Positions 8,524 to 16,608 of a DNA stretch of 64,000 nt are shown piece by piece. The notes under the pieces are model-generated. The model searched no databases and was not told where the DNA came from. It was given only the letters and a program-made list of their open reading frames with translations. The position numbers and the translations under genes are program-made. The stretch comes from CAZYTX01 sp964650485 (GTDB taxonomy: Bacteria > RBG-13-61-14 > DATKZS01). The first letter of the stretch is position 1. Every line of letters begins with the position of its first letter. The DNA is taken from the NCBI GenBank assembly GCA_964650485.1, contig CAZYTX010000012.1, forward strand, positions 12,381 to 76,380. The letters are read 5' to 3'.

Positions 8524-11500
8524 ATGAACTTTTTCAACTTCCCGGTAAAACGACCCATAACCGTGCTCATGGGCATGTTCATGATCCTTGTGCTGGGCGC
8601 CATAGCACTTGCGGTGGTTCCCCTGAACCTGATGCCGGAGATAGACTTCCCCATGCTCATGGTGGTGGTGCAGTACGACGGGGCCGGCCCCGAGGAGCTG
8701 GAGGAGCGGGTGGCCAAGCCCCTTGAGAGGTCCATAAAGACCGCCTCGGACATAAAGAACGTAAGGATCACCGCCCAGCAGAACATCTGCATAGTGCAGG
8801 CCGACTTCAACTGGGGCACGGACCTGGACACGGCCGCGGCTGACATCAGGGAAAAGATAGACATGGTGCGCAGGTACATGCCCGAGGGCATCGAGGAGCC
8901 CATGGTCATCCAGATAGACCCCTCTGAGATGCCGGTGGTGTTCCTGCACCTGGACGACCCCCAGGGGAGGCTCAACCTCTCCGAGCTGCTGGACCTGGCC
9001 AACGACCAGGTGGCCCCCATGCTGGAGAGGGTCCCGGGGGTGGCCTCGGCCTTCCCCATGGGAGGACTCCAGAGAGAGATACAGGTGAACGTGTCCAGGG
9101 AGAAGCTGAAAAGATATAACCTCGACTTCAGAAAAGTGATCCAGTCAATCGCCTATCAGAATATCGAGCAGACCGCGGGCGAGATCGAGTCCGGCCCCTT
9201 AAGCTTCAGGGTGAAGGCCGACGCCGAGATAAAAGACCTCGAGGAGCTCGAGAACCTGCCGGTGGGAAAGGGAATGAGCGAGGCCCAGATGCAGGAGCGG
9301 TCCATGCGCAGGCTCATGCCGGTGGCGGACCCCCTGGCGGGGGAGGGGTCCCTCTCCCCCATACGGCTAAGGGACGTGGCCGAGGTGGTTGACTCCTTCA
9401 AGGAGAAAAAGGGGCTGGTGCGCATCGTGGAGCGGGGGAAGGAACCGGCCGAGGGCATAGGTCTGGCCGTGCTCAAGGAGACCGACGCCAACATGGTGGA
9501 GGTTGCGGACAGGGTCAAGGAGGAGTTGCCGGAGATTATGGACACCCTGCCCAAAGGGGTGGTGCTGGGCATAAGCTTCGACCTCTCCGAGATCATAACC
9601 GACACCATAGCGGCGCTGCGCCGGGCAGCGGTGGAGGGGGCCATACTGGCGGCGCTGGTTCTTTTCTTGTTCCTGTGGCAGGTCCGTCCCTCCCTGATAG
9701 TTTTCCTCTCAATACCCCTGTCCATACTGGTGGCCTTCGTTTGCATATACTTTGCCGACTACACCCTGAACATGATGACCCTGGGGGGGCTGGTCATAGC
9801 CCTTGGCAAGCTGGTGGACGACTCCATCGTGGTGATGGAGAACATCTACCGGCACCAGGCCATGGGCAAGCACCCGCACCAGGCGGCGGAGGACGGCTTC
9901 CGCGAGGTGGCCATAGCGGTCCTGTCCGCCACCATCGTGGCGGTGATTATCTTTCTGCCCATGGCCTTTTACGAGCACCTGGCCACCCAGCTCTTCAGGC
10001 CCTTTGCAGCCACCGTGTTCTTCGCGCTCATGGGCTCTTTGCTGGTGGCCTACACGGTGGTGCCCATGCTGGCCTCCAGACTGCTGAAACCCGAGGCCAT
10101 CGAGAGGAAGAAGAAGCGCAGGCTCATATTCGCAAAGGTCCAGGATGCCTACGGCAGGCTGCTGGGATGGTGCCTCGAGGGCTGGGGCAAGACGCTTTCA
10201 ATAGCGCTTGTGATCATGGTCTTGACCGTGTTCATGGGCTTTTTGGTGCCCTTCGAGTTCATACCCAGGATGATCGCCGGCATATACCAGGCAAACCTCA
10301 AGCTGCCACCGGGCACGGTGCTGGAGGAGACCGTGGAGGTGGTGGACTCCATACAGGAGGACATGAGGAAGCTGCCGGACTACGAGAGACTGATGATGAT
10401 TATCGGACAGAGCGGGGACCCCATGCGGGCGGCCTTCCGCGGCGGCGAGATGGGCACAAACGAGTCCGAGATAATGATCAAGATGAAAAAGAAGGCCGAG
10501 GGGCGCACAACCACCGACTCCGAGCTCAGGAGGATGTGGGACAGGATATCGGCCAGGTTGCCAAACGCCAGGATCAACTTCATGCAGGCCGGCACCGCGG
10601 AGACCGAGCAGGGAAAGCCGATTGTGATAAAGATATTCGGGGACGACCTGGGCGTGCTGAAAAGCATTGCCGCCAAGGTGAAAAAAAGCGTGGAGCCGGT
10701 GGCCGGGGTGAGGGACGTGACCACCACCATGGAGGAGGGCACGCCCGAGTACGTGGTCAATATCAACCGGGACAAGCTCATGGGCTACGGGCTGCCCACC
10801 GGGGCGGCAATGGCCGACATCAAGACCGCCATGGGCGGACAGCTCGCAAGCCTGTACAGGGAGTCCGGGAAAGAGATTGACATAACCGTGCGCCTGAAAG
10901 AAGAAGAGAGGGACGCCTTCCGGGACCTGGGCCGGGTGCCCCTGCACTCGCCCTACGGGTTCCACGTGCCATTGAAGGACGTGGCAAGGTTCGAGTTCGG
11001 AGAGGGGCCCACCAAGATCGAGCGCGAGAACTCCAAGAGGGTGGCCAAGGTGGAGACAAACAAGACCGACCGTGCCCTGGGCGACATCATAAACGACATC
11101 CAGGGGGTGCTGGAGGACGTGCCCGTGCCAGAGGGATACAACATCGAGTTCGGGGGCGAGTACGAGGACATGGTGGACGCATTCATAGCGCTCGCTATAA
11201 TGTTCGCCGCGGCAATACTGCTGGTCTACATGATCCTGGCCAGCCTCTACGAGTCGCTCATACACCCGGTCACCATCATGATCGCGGTGCCGCTGGCCTT
11301 CACCGGGGCCATCGCCGGGCTCTACATTACCGGCGTGGCCTTCGGGGTGACCGCTTTCATCGGCATCATCATGCTGGTGGGCATAGTGGCCACCAACTCC
11401 ATCGTGCTCATGGACTTCATCATCTCCTATCACCGCCAGGGCGTGGACCGCACCCGGGCCATCATCGAGGCCGGAAAGGCGAGGCTCAGGCCCATACTAA

Positions 11501-11703
11501 TGACCGCAATGACCACGCTCTTCGGCGTGCTCCCCATCGCCCTCGGCCGGGCCGAGGGAATGGAGCTGCAACAGCCCCTGGGAATAGTGGTGGTGGGGGG
11601 ACTGTTCACATCCACCTTCCTCACCCTCATCATCATTCCGGTCATGTACCAGATATTCGACGACCTGGTCATGGACTTGAAAAAGCTGTTCAAGAGGACG
11701 TAG
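8524..11703 (+). CDS. RND-family multidrug/solute efflux permease (HAE1-type)
   Basis: Inner-membrane proton-driven pump, 1059 aa, the usual length for this family. N-terminal FFNFPVKRPITVLMGMF leads into TM1, followed by the porter region with NLMPEIDFPMLMVVVQYDGA. The TM4 segment LGKLVDDSIVVMENIY carries the paired Asp residues of the proton relay. A second half begins near residue 555 with matching topology, and GIVATNSIVLMDFIISYH is the TM10-equivalent. It ends with LFGVLPIALGRAEG and TLIIIPVMYQ. It forms a tripartite pump with the two preceding genes. Substrate range cannot be inferred from sequence alone. A terminator-like hairpin follows 47 bases after the stop. Confidence 0.96.
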   Translation: MNFFNFPVKRPITVLMGMFMILVLGAIALAVVPLNLMPEIDFPMLMVVVQYDGAGPEELEERVAKPLERSIKTASDIKNVRITAQQNICIVQADFNWGTDLDTAAADIREKIDMVRRYMPEGIEEPMVIQIDPSEMPVVFLHLDDPQGRLNLSELLDLANDQVAPMLERVPGVASAFPMGGLQREIQVNVSREKLKRYNLDFRKVIQSIAYQNIEQTAGEIESGPLSFRVKADAEIKDLEELENLPVGKGMSEAQMQERSMRRLMPVADPLAGEGSLSPIRLRDVAEVVDSFKEKKGLVRIVERGKEPAEGIGLAVLKETDANMVEVADRVKEELPEIMDTLPKGVVLGISFDLSEIITDTIAALRRAAVEGAILAALVLFLFLWQVRPSLIVFLSIPLSILVAFVCIYFADYTLNMMTLGGLVIALGKLVDDSIVVMENIYRHQAMGKHPHQAAEDGFREVAIAVLSATIVAVIIFLPMAFYEHLATQLFRPFAATVFFALMGSLLVAYTVVPMLASRLLKPEAIERKKKRRLIFAKVQDAYGRLLGWCLEGWGKTLSIALVIMVLTVFMGFLVPFEFIPRMIAGIYQANLKLPPGTVLEETVEVVDSIQEDMRKLPDYERLMMIIGQSGDPMRAAFRGGEMGTNESEIMIKMKKKAEGRTTTDSELRRMWDRISARLPNARINFMQAGTAETEQGKPIVIKIFGDDLGVLKSIAAKVKKSVEPVAGVRDVTTTMEEGTPEYVVNINRDKLMGYGLPTGAAMADIKTAMGGQLASLYRESGKEIDITVRLKEEERDAFRDLGRVPLHSPYGFHVPLKDVARFEFGEGPTKIERENSKRVAKVETNKTDRALGDIINDIQGVLEDVPVPEGYNIEFGGEYEDMVDAFIALAIMFAAAILLVYMILASLYESLIHPVTIMIAVPLAFTGAIAGLYITGVAFGVTAFIGIIMLVGIVATNSIVLMDFIISYHRQGVDRTRAIIEAGKARLRPILMTAMTTLFGVLPIALGRAEGMELQQPLGIVVVGGLFTSTFLTLIIIPVMYQIFDDLVMDLKKLFKRT

Positions 11704-11750
11704 CCGGGAAAAGAACAAAGAGAGCGAGCATTATAAATGAGGGCCTGCTT

Positions 11751-11806
11751 GAAGCGGGCCGGAGGCCCCTCTTTATGAAGCGCTTTCTTATCAACCGGCC
11801 CGCTTC
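11751..11806. terminator. inverted repeat between convergent genes, likely bidirectional terminator
   Basis: GAAGCGGGCCGG (11751-11762) is repeated exactly in inverse at 11795-11806 (CCGGCCCGCTTC). The right arm abuts the stop codon of the minus-strand gene at 11807. A second, smaller pairing (AGGGCCT with AGGCCCCT) occurs around 11739-11770. The position between convergent transcription units fits a terminator. Confidence 0.6.
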
Positions 11807-12454
11807 TTATTCTTCCGCGGCTTTTTCCAGTCCATCCGGGTTGATCCTTTCAAGGAAGTCCCTGGCCATCTCTTCGCTCCGGGCGTCCTCGACCTGCACT
11901 ATCACGCCTTTGCGCAGGGCTGAGAGTTTATAAATCCCGGAGCTGTTTCTTTCAATGACGATGTACCACCCGTTCTTCTGGTCCACCTTGGTGCCCTGCT
12001 GCTCCATCATCATCTTTTTCATGGCCGGAGACATGTCTTTCATGGTCCTCACCGTCTGCCGGTACCCCTCCAGTATCTGGGGCGAGTTGGTGATGGAGAC
12101 CTCGAGCTCGTGCTCGTCGGACTTGTGGATGTAGCGCCGCCCGGCCCTGGTGATGCGGTAGGCGCTGGTACCGGTGTCACTCGCGGACAGGCGCTCGGTC
12201 TCGATCTGCTCCTCAGTCCACCCGGATGGAGCTCCCGGCAGGAAGGCCTCGAAGGACGAGCCTATCTTCTCGTGTATCTTTCCCGTGGCCTCCTGGAGCA
12301 GGTCATGTGCGAGCTTGTAGTTCTTCTCCTGGTATGCATCCCTCGCCCGCTCGATAAGGTCCAGCACAGGGTCGGCCGCAACGGAAGTGGAGAACGCGAA
12401 AACAAGCACGGCCACCGCCGGAACAAAAAAACTCTTGCCTGGAATACTACGCAT
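11807..12454 (-). CDS. secreted protein of unknown function
   Basis: Not recognised. A 215-aa protein with a clear Sec signal peptide (MRSIPGKSFFVPAVAVLVFA, cleavage probably after SVAA). The ATG at 12454 was chosen because GGAGAG precedes it and it starts the signal sequence; the reading frame stays open 60 codons further upstream but without features. The mature part starts with a helical segment (DLIERARDAYQEKNYKLAHD) reminiscent of one TPR-like repeat. Next is a beta-rich section (YRITRAGRRYIHKSDEHELE), then a Met/Lys-rich stretch (MSPAMKKMMMEQQG) and VIVQVEDARSEEMARDFLERI. It resembles periplasmic lipoprotein-like sensors but has no lipobox. It converges on the RND operon and is divergent from a pseudogene. 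Confidence 0.7.
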   Translation of the reverse strand: MRSIPGKSFFVPAVAVLVFAFSTSVAADPVLDLIERARDAYQEKNYKLAHDLLQEATGKIHEKIGSSFEAFLPGAPSGWTEEQIETERLSASDTGTSAYRITRAGRRYIHKSDEHELEVSITNSPQILEGYRQTVRTMKDMSPAMKKMMMEQQGTKVDQKNGWYIVIERNSSGIYKLSALRKGVIVQVEDARSEEMARDFLERINPDGLEKAAEE

Positions 12455-12691
12455 GCTTCTCTCCTTGCCTGTTACCGATCCGGTCCAACCATCGAGAGTA
12501 TTTATCTCGCTGCTTTTGTCAAGAGCTTCGAGTGCGGGGTCCGCGATATAATTACCGCTCGCCTGTACCTGTTGCGGTATCGAGGTTGATTCCATTTTGG
12601 CTTCGATGAACGAAATTGAGAACCAACCGGACATCTGATATGCTTTTTGGTAACAGGGATTTCAGATATTAAGACCAAAGGACGTAGAGCC

Positions 12692-13137
12692 ATGATAGAG
12701 CTTATAAGGCCGGGGTTGTTGTGTGCTCTGGCCGGTGTGGTTATGTGGTTCATGATACCGGGGCCGGCCCATGCGAAGAAGACCATCGATCGCAAAGAGG
12801 ACTTCGTGGTCCTTTCAGGGGACCGGTCGAGGCCTTTTGATGGCGCCGGGATAAAAGACCTGCGGCTGTACTCATGCGGCGGGGGGGCTGCGCCCCCGTT
12901 CCCTTCCAGGTGGACGAGAAGGACACAAACGACAAGTACGTATTTCCCGAGGACCAGAGACCCGAACGAGACGGTCTTGACCTGGATGCAGACGACGAGG
13001 TCTGCAAAAGCAAGGAGTTCAACGCGGTGAACTGCCTGCTCCTTCCAGGAACCCCTGGCAGGCGTGGAATACTGGAGCTGAGAAATATCTTTTTACATCC
13101 GCTGGAGACACAGACCGGGGACTTGCTTGTCGAGTAA
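12692..13137 (+). pseudogene. frameshifted, truncated paralogue of the barrel protein N-terminal domain
   Basis: Reading from the ATG at 12692 gives a signal peptide (LLCALAGVVMWFMIPGPAHA) and a mature start DFVVLSGDRSRPFDGAGIKDLRLYSC. At a run of seven G (12881-12887) the sensible frame moves: after it, the next frame reads APVPFQVDEKDTNDKYVFP and LDLDADDE to a stop at 13137. The combined pattern (I-x-G...LR+YS...FQVDE+...LD-x-DDE) matches residues of about 20-120 of the protein at 33467-36037. The remaining domains are absent, so the gene is both frameshifted and 3'-truncated. Either a pseudogene or, less likely, a base-calling error in the G run plus a short gene. Confidence 0.65.
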
Positions 13138-13158
13138 AAAGAGTGGACAGCCAAAAAC

Positions 13159-15045
13159 ATGCTTACGCGTAACAGCTCACGGAGAAGCAATGGGTTGAAC
13201 CTGGGCTGGAAGTATTACCTCAAGACGGGCCTGGCCCTGTTGTTCGTGGGTCTCCTGCAGATAACGGGCATGGTCTACTACTTCAAGCTGGTCATGGACC
13301 TTCCCCCAGCGGTCTTTGCCGAGCTCCGCAACACCATCATCCCCTTGGGAACAATCATGGTCCTGATCTTCGCCGCGGTCATCGTCCTGCTCATCACCGA
13401 CCTGTTCACCTTCATCAACACCTCGCCCGAGGACCACTCCTACACCGACGCCGACCTCATGAGGATCCAACGCAAGATCATCAACCTGAGTTACATGCTG
13501 GCGGGCATATCGGCAGTTTTCTACATCATAGGCGTGCCCGGCCTCACCTTCCTCCTCGGGATCAAGGTCCTGAACCTCAGCTACGAGCTCATGGTCTACG
13601 GCTCCATCGGCGGAGTGATCGCCGGGCTCTTGAACGTACCGCTTGCAATCTATATCACCAACATCATCATCGCGCCGGCCCTTGAGAGGACCTTCCAGTA
13701 CTCCTCCACCCTGCCCCGGGCTGCCCGCATGGGCATAAGGCTCGGGGTGAGAAGCAAGATCATCATCGCCATGCTCTCCCTCATCATGACCTCGCTCCTC
13801 TACACCATCGTCATAAGCTACACCCAGACCAGGAAGGTGATAGCCTCGGGCAAGGCCATCGAGGCGGCATTGATCGAGATGGGAGGCCGGGTTGACACCA
13901 CCACGAAGACGGAGCGCGGCCACAACGTGTATCCCATGAGCCATTACGAGTCCCGCATGGGAGGCATGTGGAAGTTCTACCTGGCCGTGCTCCTGGTATG
14001 CTTCCTGCTCGCACTCTTTATAGCAACCCTCGCGGCCAACGAGATCTCCAGGCCGGTGAGGAACATGGTGGACCGCACCCAGGCCATGATCAAGGGGGAC
14101 CTGGACCAGGAAGTGCTGATGGTGGGAAACGACGAGCTGGCATACCTGGCCGAGGTATACAACACCATGCTGGCAAAGATAAAGGAGCAGGTGAACTCGG
14201 TGCAGATGATGAGCAGGAGGATCGAACAGGCGGTGCAGCTCGTGAACCAGACCTCGAAGTCCATCCTCGCCGTGTCGGAGGACCAGTCAAGAGGGGCCTC
14301 AGACCAGGCCGCGGCCATGCAGCAGACCTCGGCCATATCAGAGCAGATCGTTTCCACCACCAAGCAGATCGGCGTGAGGGCCGGGCATATGGACGAGGCC
14401 GCGGCATCCACACTCGCGGCGTGCGGACAGGGACTGGAAAAGCTGACCAGCGCGGTCAAGGGATACGACAGCTTCCGCGACAAGATGATCGAGCTCTCGC
14501 AGTTCTTGACCAGGCTGAACCAGAATTACCAGGAGATGACAAAAGTGGTGGACGCCATTGACTACATAGCCGAGCAGACCGAGCTTCTGGCTTTGAACGC
14601 TTCCCTCGAGGCCGCGGGCGCAGGGGAGGCGGGAAGAAGGTTCGGGATAGTGGCCGGCGCCACCAAGCGGCTGTCCTCGCAGGCGGCCGAGTCAACCGCG
14701 GAGATAAGGGCATTGATACAAGACATACAGGACTACAACAGGCAGGCGGTGCAGATGTCCAGCCAGGGCGCAGGCATGGCCGACCAGGGACGCGGGCTCA
14801 TTGACGAGGTCTCAAGCGCATTCACAGACATCTCGGAGAAGGCAAAGAGCACATCCACCTCCACAGGAGAGATAACGAGCTCCACCGCACAGCAGACAAA
14901 AGCATCCGAGCAGATGGCTGCATCGGTAAGCGAGGTGCACAAAGTGGCCGAGAAGATGCTCGACGGCGCAAAGGAGATCGAGATTTCAATACTGGAGCTC
15001 AGCAAGCTGGCCGAGGGGCTGCAAGAGATGGTGGAATCGCAGTGA
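13159..15045 (+). CDS. methyl-accepting chemotaxis-like membrane signalling protein
   Basis: A 628-aa membrane transducer. The N-terminal part has about six hydrophobic segments (roughly residues 23-45, 60-85, 117-140, 150-175, 198-222 and 272-295) instead of the usual two flanking a periplasmic ligand domain, so sensing may occur in or near the membrane. A HAMP-like region follows (EISRPVRNMVDRTQAMIKGD), then a long coiled coil with the signalling tip IAEQTELLALNASLEAAGAG and AGRRFGIVAGATKRLSSQ, close to the CheA/CheW-contacting hairpin of MCPs. No che genes are nearby. The usual Arg/Ala residues at the tip partly differ (EAAGAGEAGRR), so coupling to a kinase array is probable but unproven. 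Confidence 0.85.
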   Translation: MLTRNSSRRSNGLNLGWKYYLKTGLALLFVGLLQITGMVYYFKLVMDLPPAVFAELRNTIIPLGTIMVLIFAAVIVLLITDLFTFINTSPEDHSYTDADLMRIQRKIINLSYMLAGISAVFYIIGVPGLTFLLGIKVLNLSYELMVYGSIGGVIAGLLNVPLAIYITNIIIAPALERTFQYSSTLPRAARMGIRLGVRSKIIIAMLSLIMTSLLYTIVISYTQTRKVIASGKAIEAALIEMGGRVDTTTKTERGHNVYPMSHYESRMGGMWKFYLAVLLVCFLLALFIATLAANEISRPVRNMVDRTQAMIKGDLDQEVLMVGNDELAYLAEVYNTMLAKIKEQVNSVQMMSRRIEQAVQLVNQTSKSILAVSEDQSRGASDQAAAMQQTSAISEQIVSTTKQIGVRAGHMDEAAASTLAACGQGLEKLTSAVKGYDSFRDKMIELSQFLTRLNQNYQEMTKVVDAIDYIAEQTELLALNASLEAAGAGEAGRRFGIVAGATKRLSSQAAESTAEIRALIQDIQDYNRQAVQMSSQGAGMADQGRGLIDEVSSAFTDISEKAKSTSTSTGEITSSTAQQTKASEQMAASVSEVHKVAEKMLDGAKEIEISILELSKLAEGLQEMVESQ

Positions 15046-15080
15046 CACTCTGAAATGGTTAATCCTTTTATCCAATACCC

Positions 15081-16451
15081 TCAGAACTTCCTCTCACCCC
15101 AGAAGCGCGTGACCTTGAGCAGGACAAGGCTTATCAGGATCATGGCCGCGAAAGCCAGGAGGGGGATGGCGATGGAGAAGCCCCACCACACCGGCGAGTT
15201 GACCAGGAGCAGACCGGTGAGGATAAAGGGCACCACGATGATGTTCATGAACCCGAGCTCCATGGCCGCGGTGGTCTTGAACTCCGGGTCCACTATCCTG
15301 AGAAGCAGGAGACCGCTCGAGACCGTGCCCGTGGTGCTGCCGTAAATTGCCAGCATCCTCTCCAGACCGATAGACCAGGTGCGCCTGCCGAAGTAAACCA
15401 CGAAAAGGGTCGTGCCCACACCCGCGATAATAGATATGAGAGCGATTGGAAGGATGTAGTGTATAACAACGGGCACCTGGATGGCGGTAACGGTTGCTAC
15501 TATCAGGAAGTCCACTGACCAGCCCGTGATCCTCCGCTGCACCCCCGGGTCTACAAGGTGGCCGACACCGAAGAACCTGTCCATGAGCCATTTCAGTATT
15601 ATGGCGATGACCAGCCCGAAAAAGAAAAAGAAACCCCAGAACAGACCGGCCACGTCAGGACCGAAAATCATGCCCATGCCCTTTACCAGCAAGTAGGTGA
15701 TAACGTACACCAGCCCCACAACGGCCGCCTGGAAAGCCATGTTGTCAACGTTGCCCGAGTGCACGGTGAGCTCGCCCGCGCTCTCCAGCTTCTGCCCCCT
15801 CCCCATTATGCCGGTGACAAGCCCGGGCGGGAGCTCCTCCTTGCCGTGGGCCGCGAGGTTCTTACGTAGGCCCCACCTCGCAAGGGGCACGCCCACGAAA
15901 AAGGAGAAGAAGAACCCGATGGAGGCGAAGGTAAGGCCGATGGTGGTGGCGTCCTCGAACCCCTGTCCTTCCCATACTTTACCGAATGACAAGGCCTGGC
16001 CCGGTCCCTCGTTGTACCCGAGAGGGCACAGGAACCCGAAGGTGGTGAAAAGCTCGGCGCCGAAAAGCGCGAACAAAACCACCACCAGGCCCCCCACCAG
16101 CGCCTGGAAAGGGAATGCGAACCCCTGCATCAGGGCCATCCACGAGGCCCCCTTGCCGATCTCCCTGTTGGCGGACTCCTGTTCGCCCGCATGCTCCGAC
16201 CCCTTGGTAAGACCCACCGATATAAAGGAGATGTTGAAAAGGTGGAAGGCGAACACCTCGAACCTCTCCGCATCCAGGTCCACCAGACCGGTGTTGAGGA
16301 GCACCATGCCGATGAGACCGCCCACCAGGCAACTGGGGAACAGGTAGCGCTGGATGAACTTGAACTTCAAGCGGAGCACCATGCCGACGAGAAGCATGAT
16401 GGACATGAAACCGAATATCAAGAGCGAGTCGAACGGGAAAGGTGCATCCAT
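15081..16451 (-). CDS. sodium:glutamate symporter-like membrane protein (GltS/ESS type)
   Basis: A polytopic inner-membrane protein of 456 aa with about 10-12 membrane segments. It starts LIFGFMSIMLLVGMVLRLKF, with SCLVGGLIGMVLLNTG next. Signature-like loops are CPLGYNEGPGQALSFG in the first half and GSTTGTVSSGLLLLRIVDP in the second, resembling the re-entrant motifs of the GltS/ESS family. Glutamate is the usual substrate, but this branch is diverged and specificity is not certain. The long hydrophilic loop around residues 205-235 (KEELPPGLVTGIMGRGQ) matches the central loop of the family. It is convergent with the MCP-like gene and divergent from the YfhO gene. Confidence 0.8.
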   Translation of the reverse strand: MDAPFPFDSLLIFGFMSIMLLVGMVLRLKFKFIQRYLFPSCLVGGLIGMVLLNTGLVDLDAERFEVFAFHLFNISFISVGLTKGSEHAGEQESANREIGKGASWMALMQGFAFPFQALVGGLVVVLFALFGAELFTTFGFLCPLGYNEGPGQALSFGKVWEGQGFEDATTIGLTFASIGFFFSFFVGVPLARWGLRKNLAAHGKEELPPGLVTGIMGRGQKLESAGELTVHSGNVDNMAFQAAVVGLVYVITYLLVKGMGMIFGPDVAGLFWGFFFFFGLVIAIILKWLMDRFFGVGHLVDPGVQRRITGWSVDFLIVATVTAIQVPVVIHYILPIALISIIAGVGTTLFVVYFGRRTWSIGLERMLAIYGSTTGTVSSGLLLLRIVDPEFKTTAAMELGFMNIIVVPFILTGLLLVNSPVWWGFSIAIPLLAFAAMILISLVLLKVTRFWGERKF

Positions 16452-16544
16452 TTCAAAACTCCCGGACGTATTACCCGGAGGCTTATGCTGACGCCACGGT
16501 GACCGCCGCCGCCGGCGTGCATGAAATTCTCCTATCTTTTGTCC

Positions 16545-16572
16545 TTCTTGTCAAAGTTTGATGCGCTATAAT
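16545..16572 (+). promoter_or_regulatory. candidate promoter of the YfhO-DUF362 genes
   Basis: A perfect -10 hexamer TATAAT (16567-16572) lies 36 bases before the ATG at 16609. The best-placed -35 (TTCTTG, 16545-16550, 16-base spacer) is poor. It is in the divergent gap between the symporter and the YfhO gene. Confidence 0.45.
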
Positions 16573-16608
16573 GAAACCTTGAGACCCTGAGACTGATCCA
16601 AGTAGAAA

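Noticed and set aside
8350..11433. Long minus-strand open frames opposite the RND pump
   Set aside because: His/Gly/Val-rich translations are typical antisense shadows of a real GC-rich gene.
11807..12634. Longer start for the secreted protein
   Set aside because: The extra 60 residues have no domain, while the ATG at 12454 has a ribosome site and starts a clear signal peptide.
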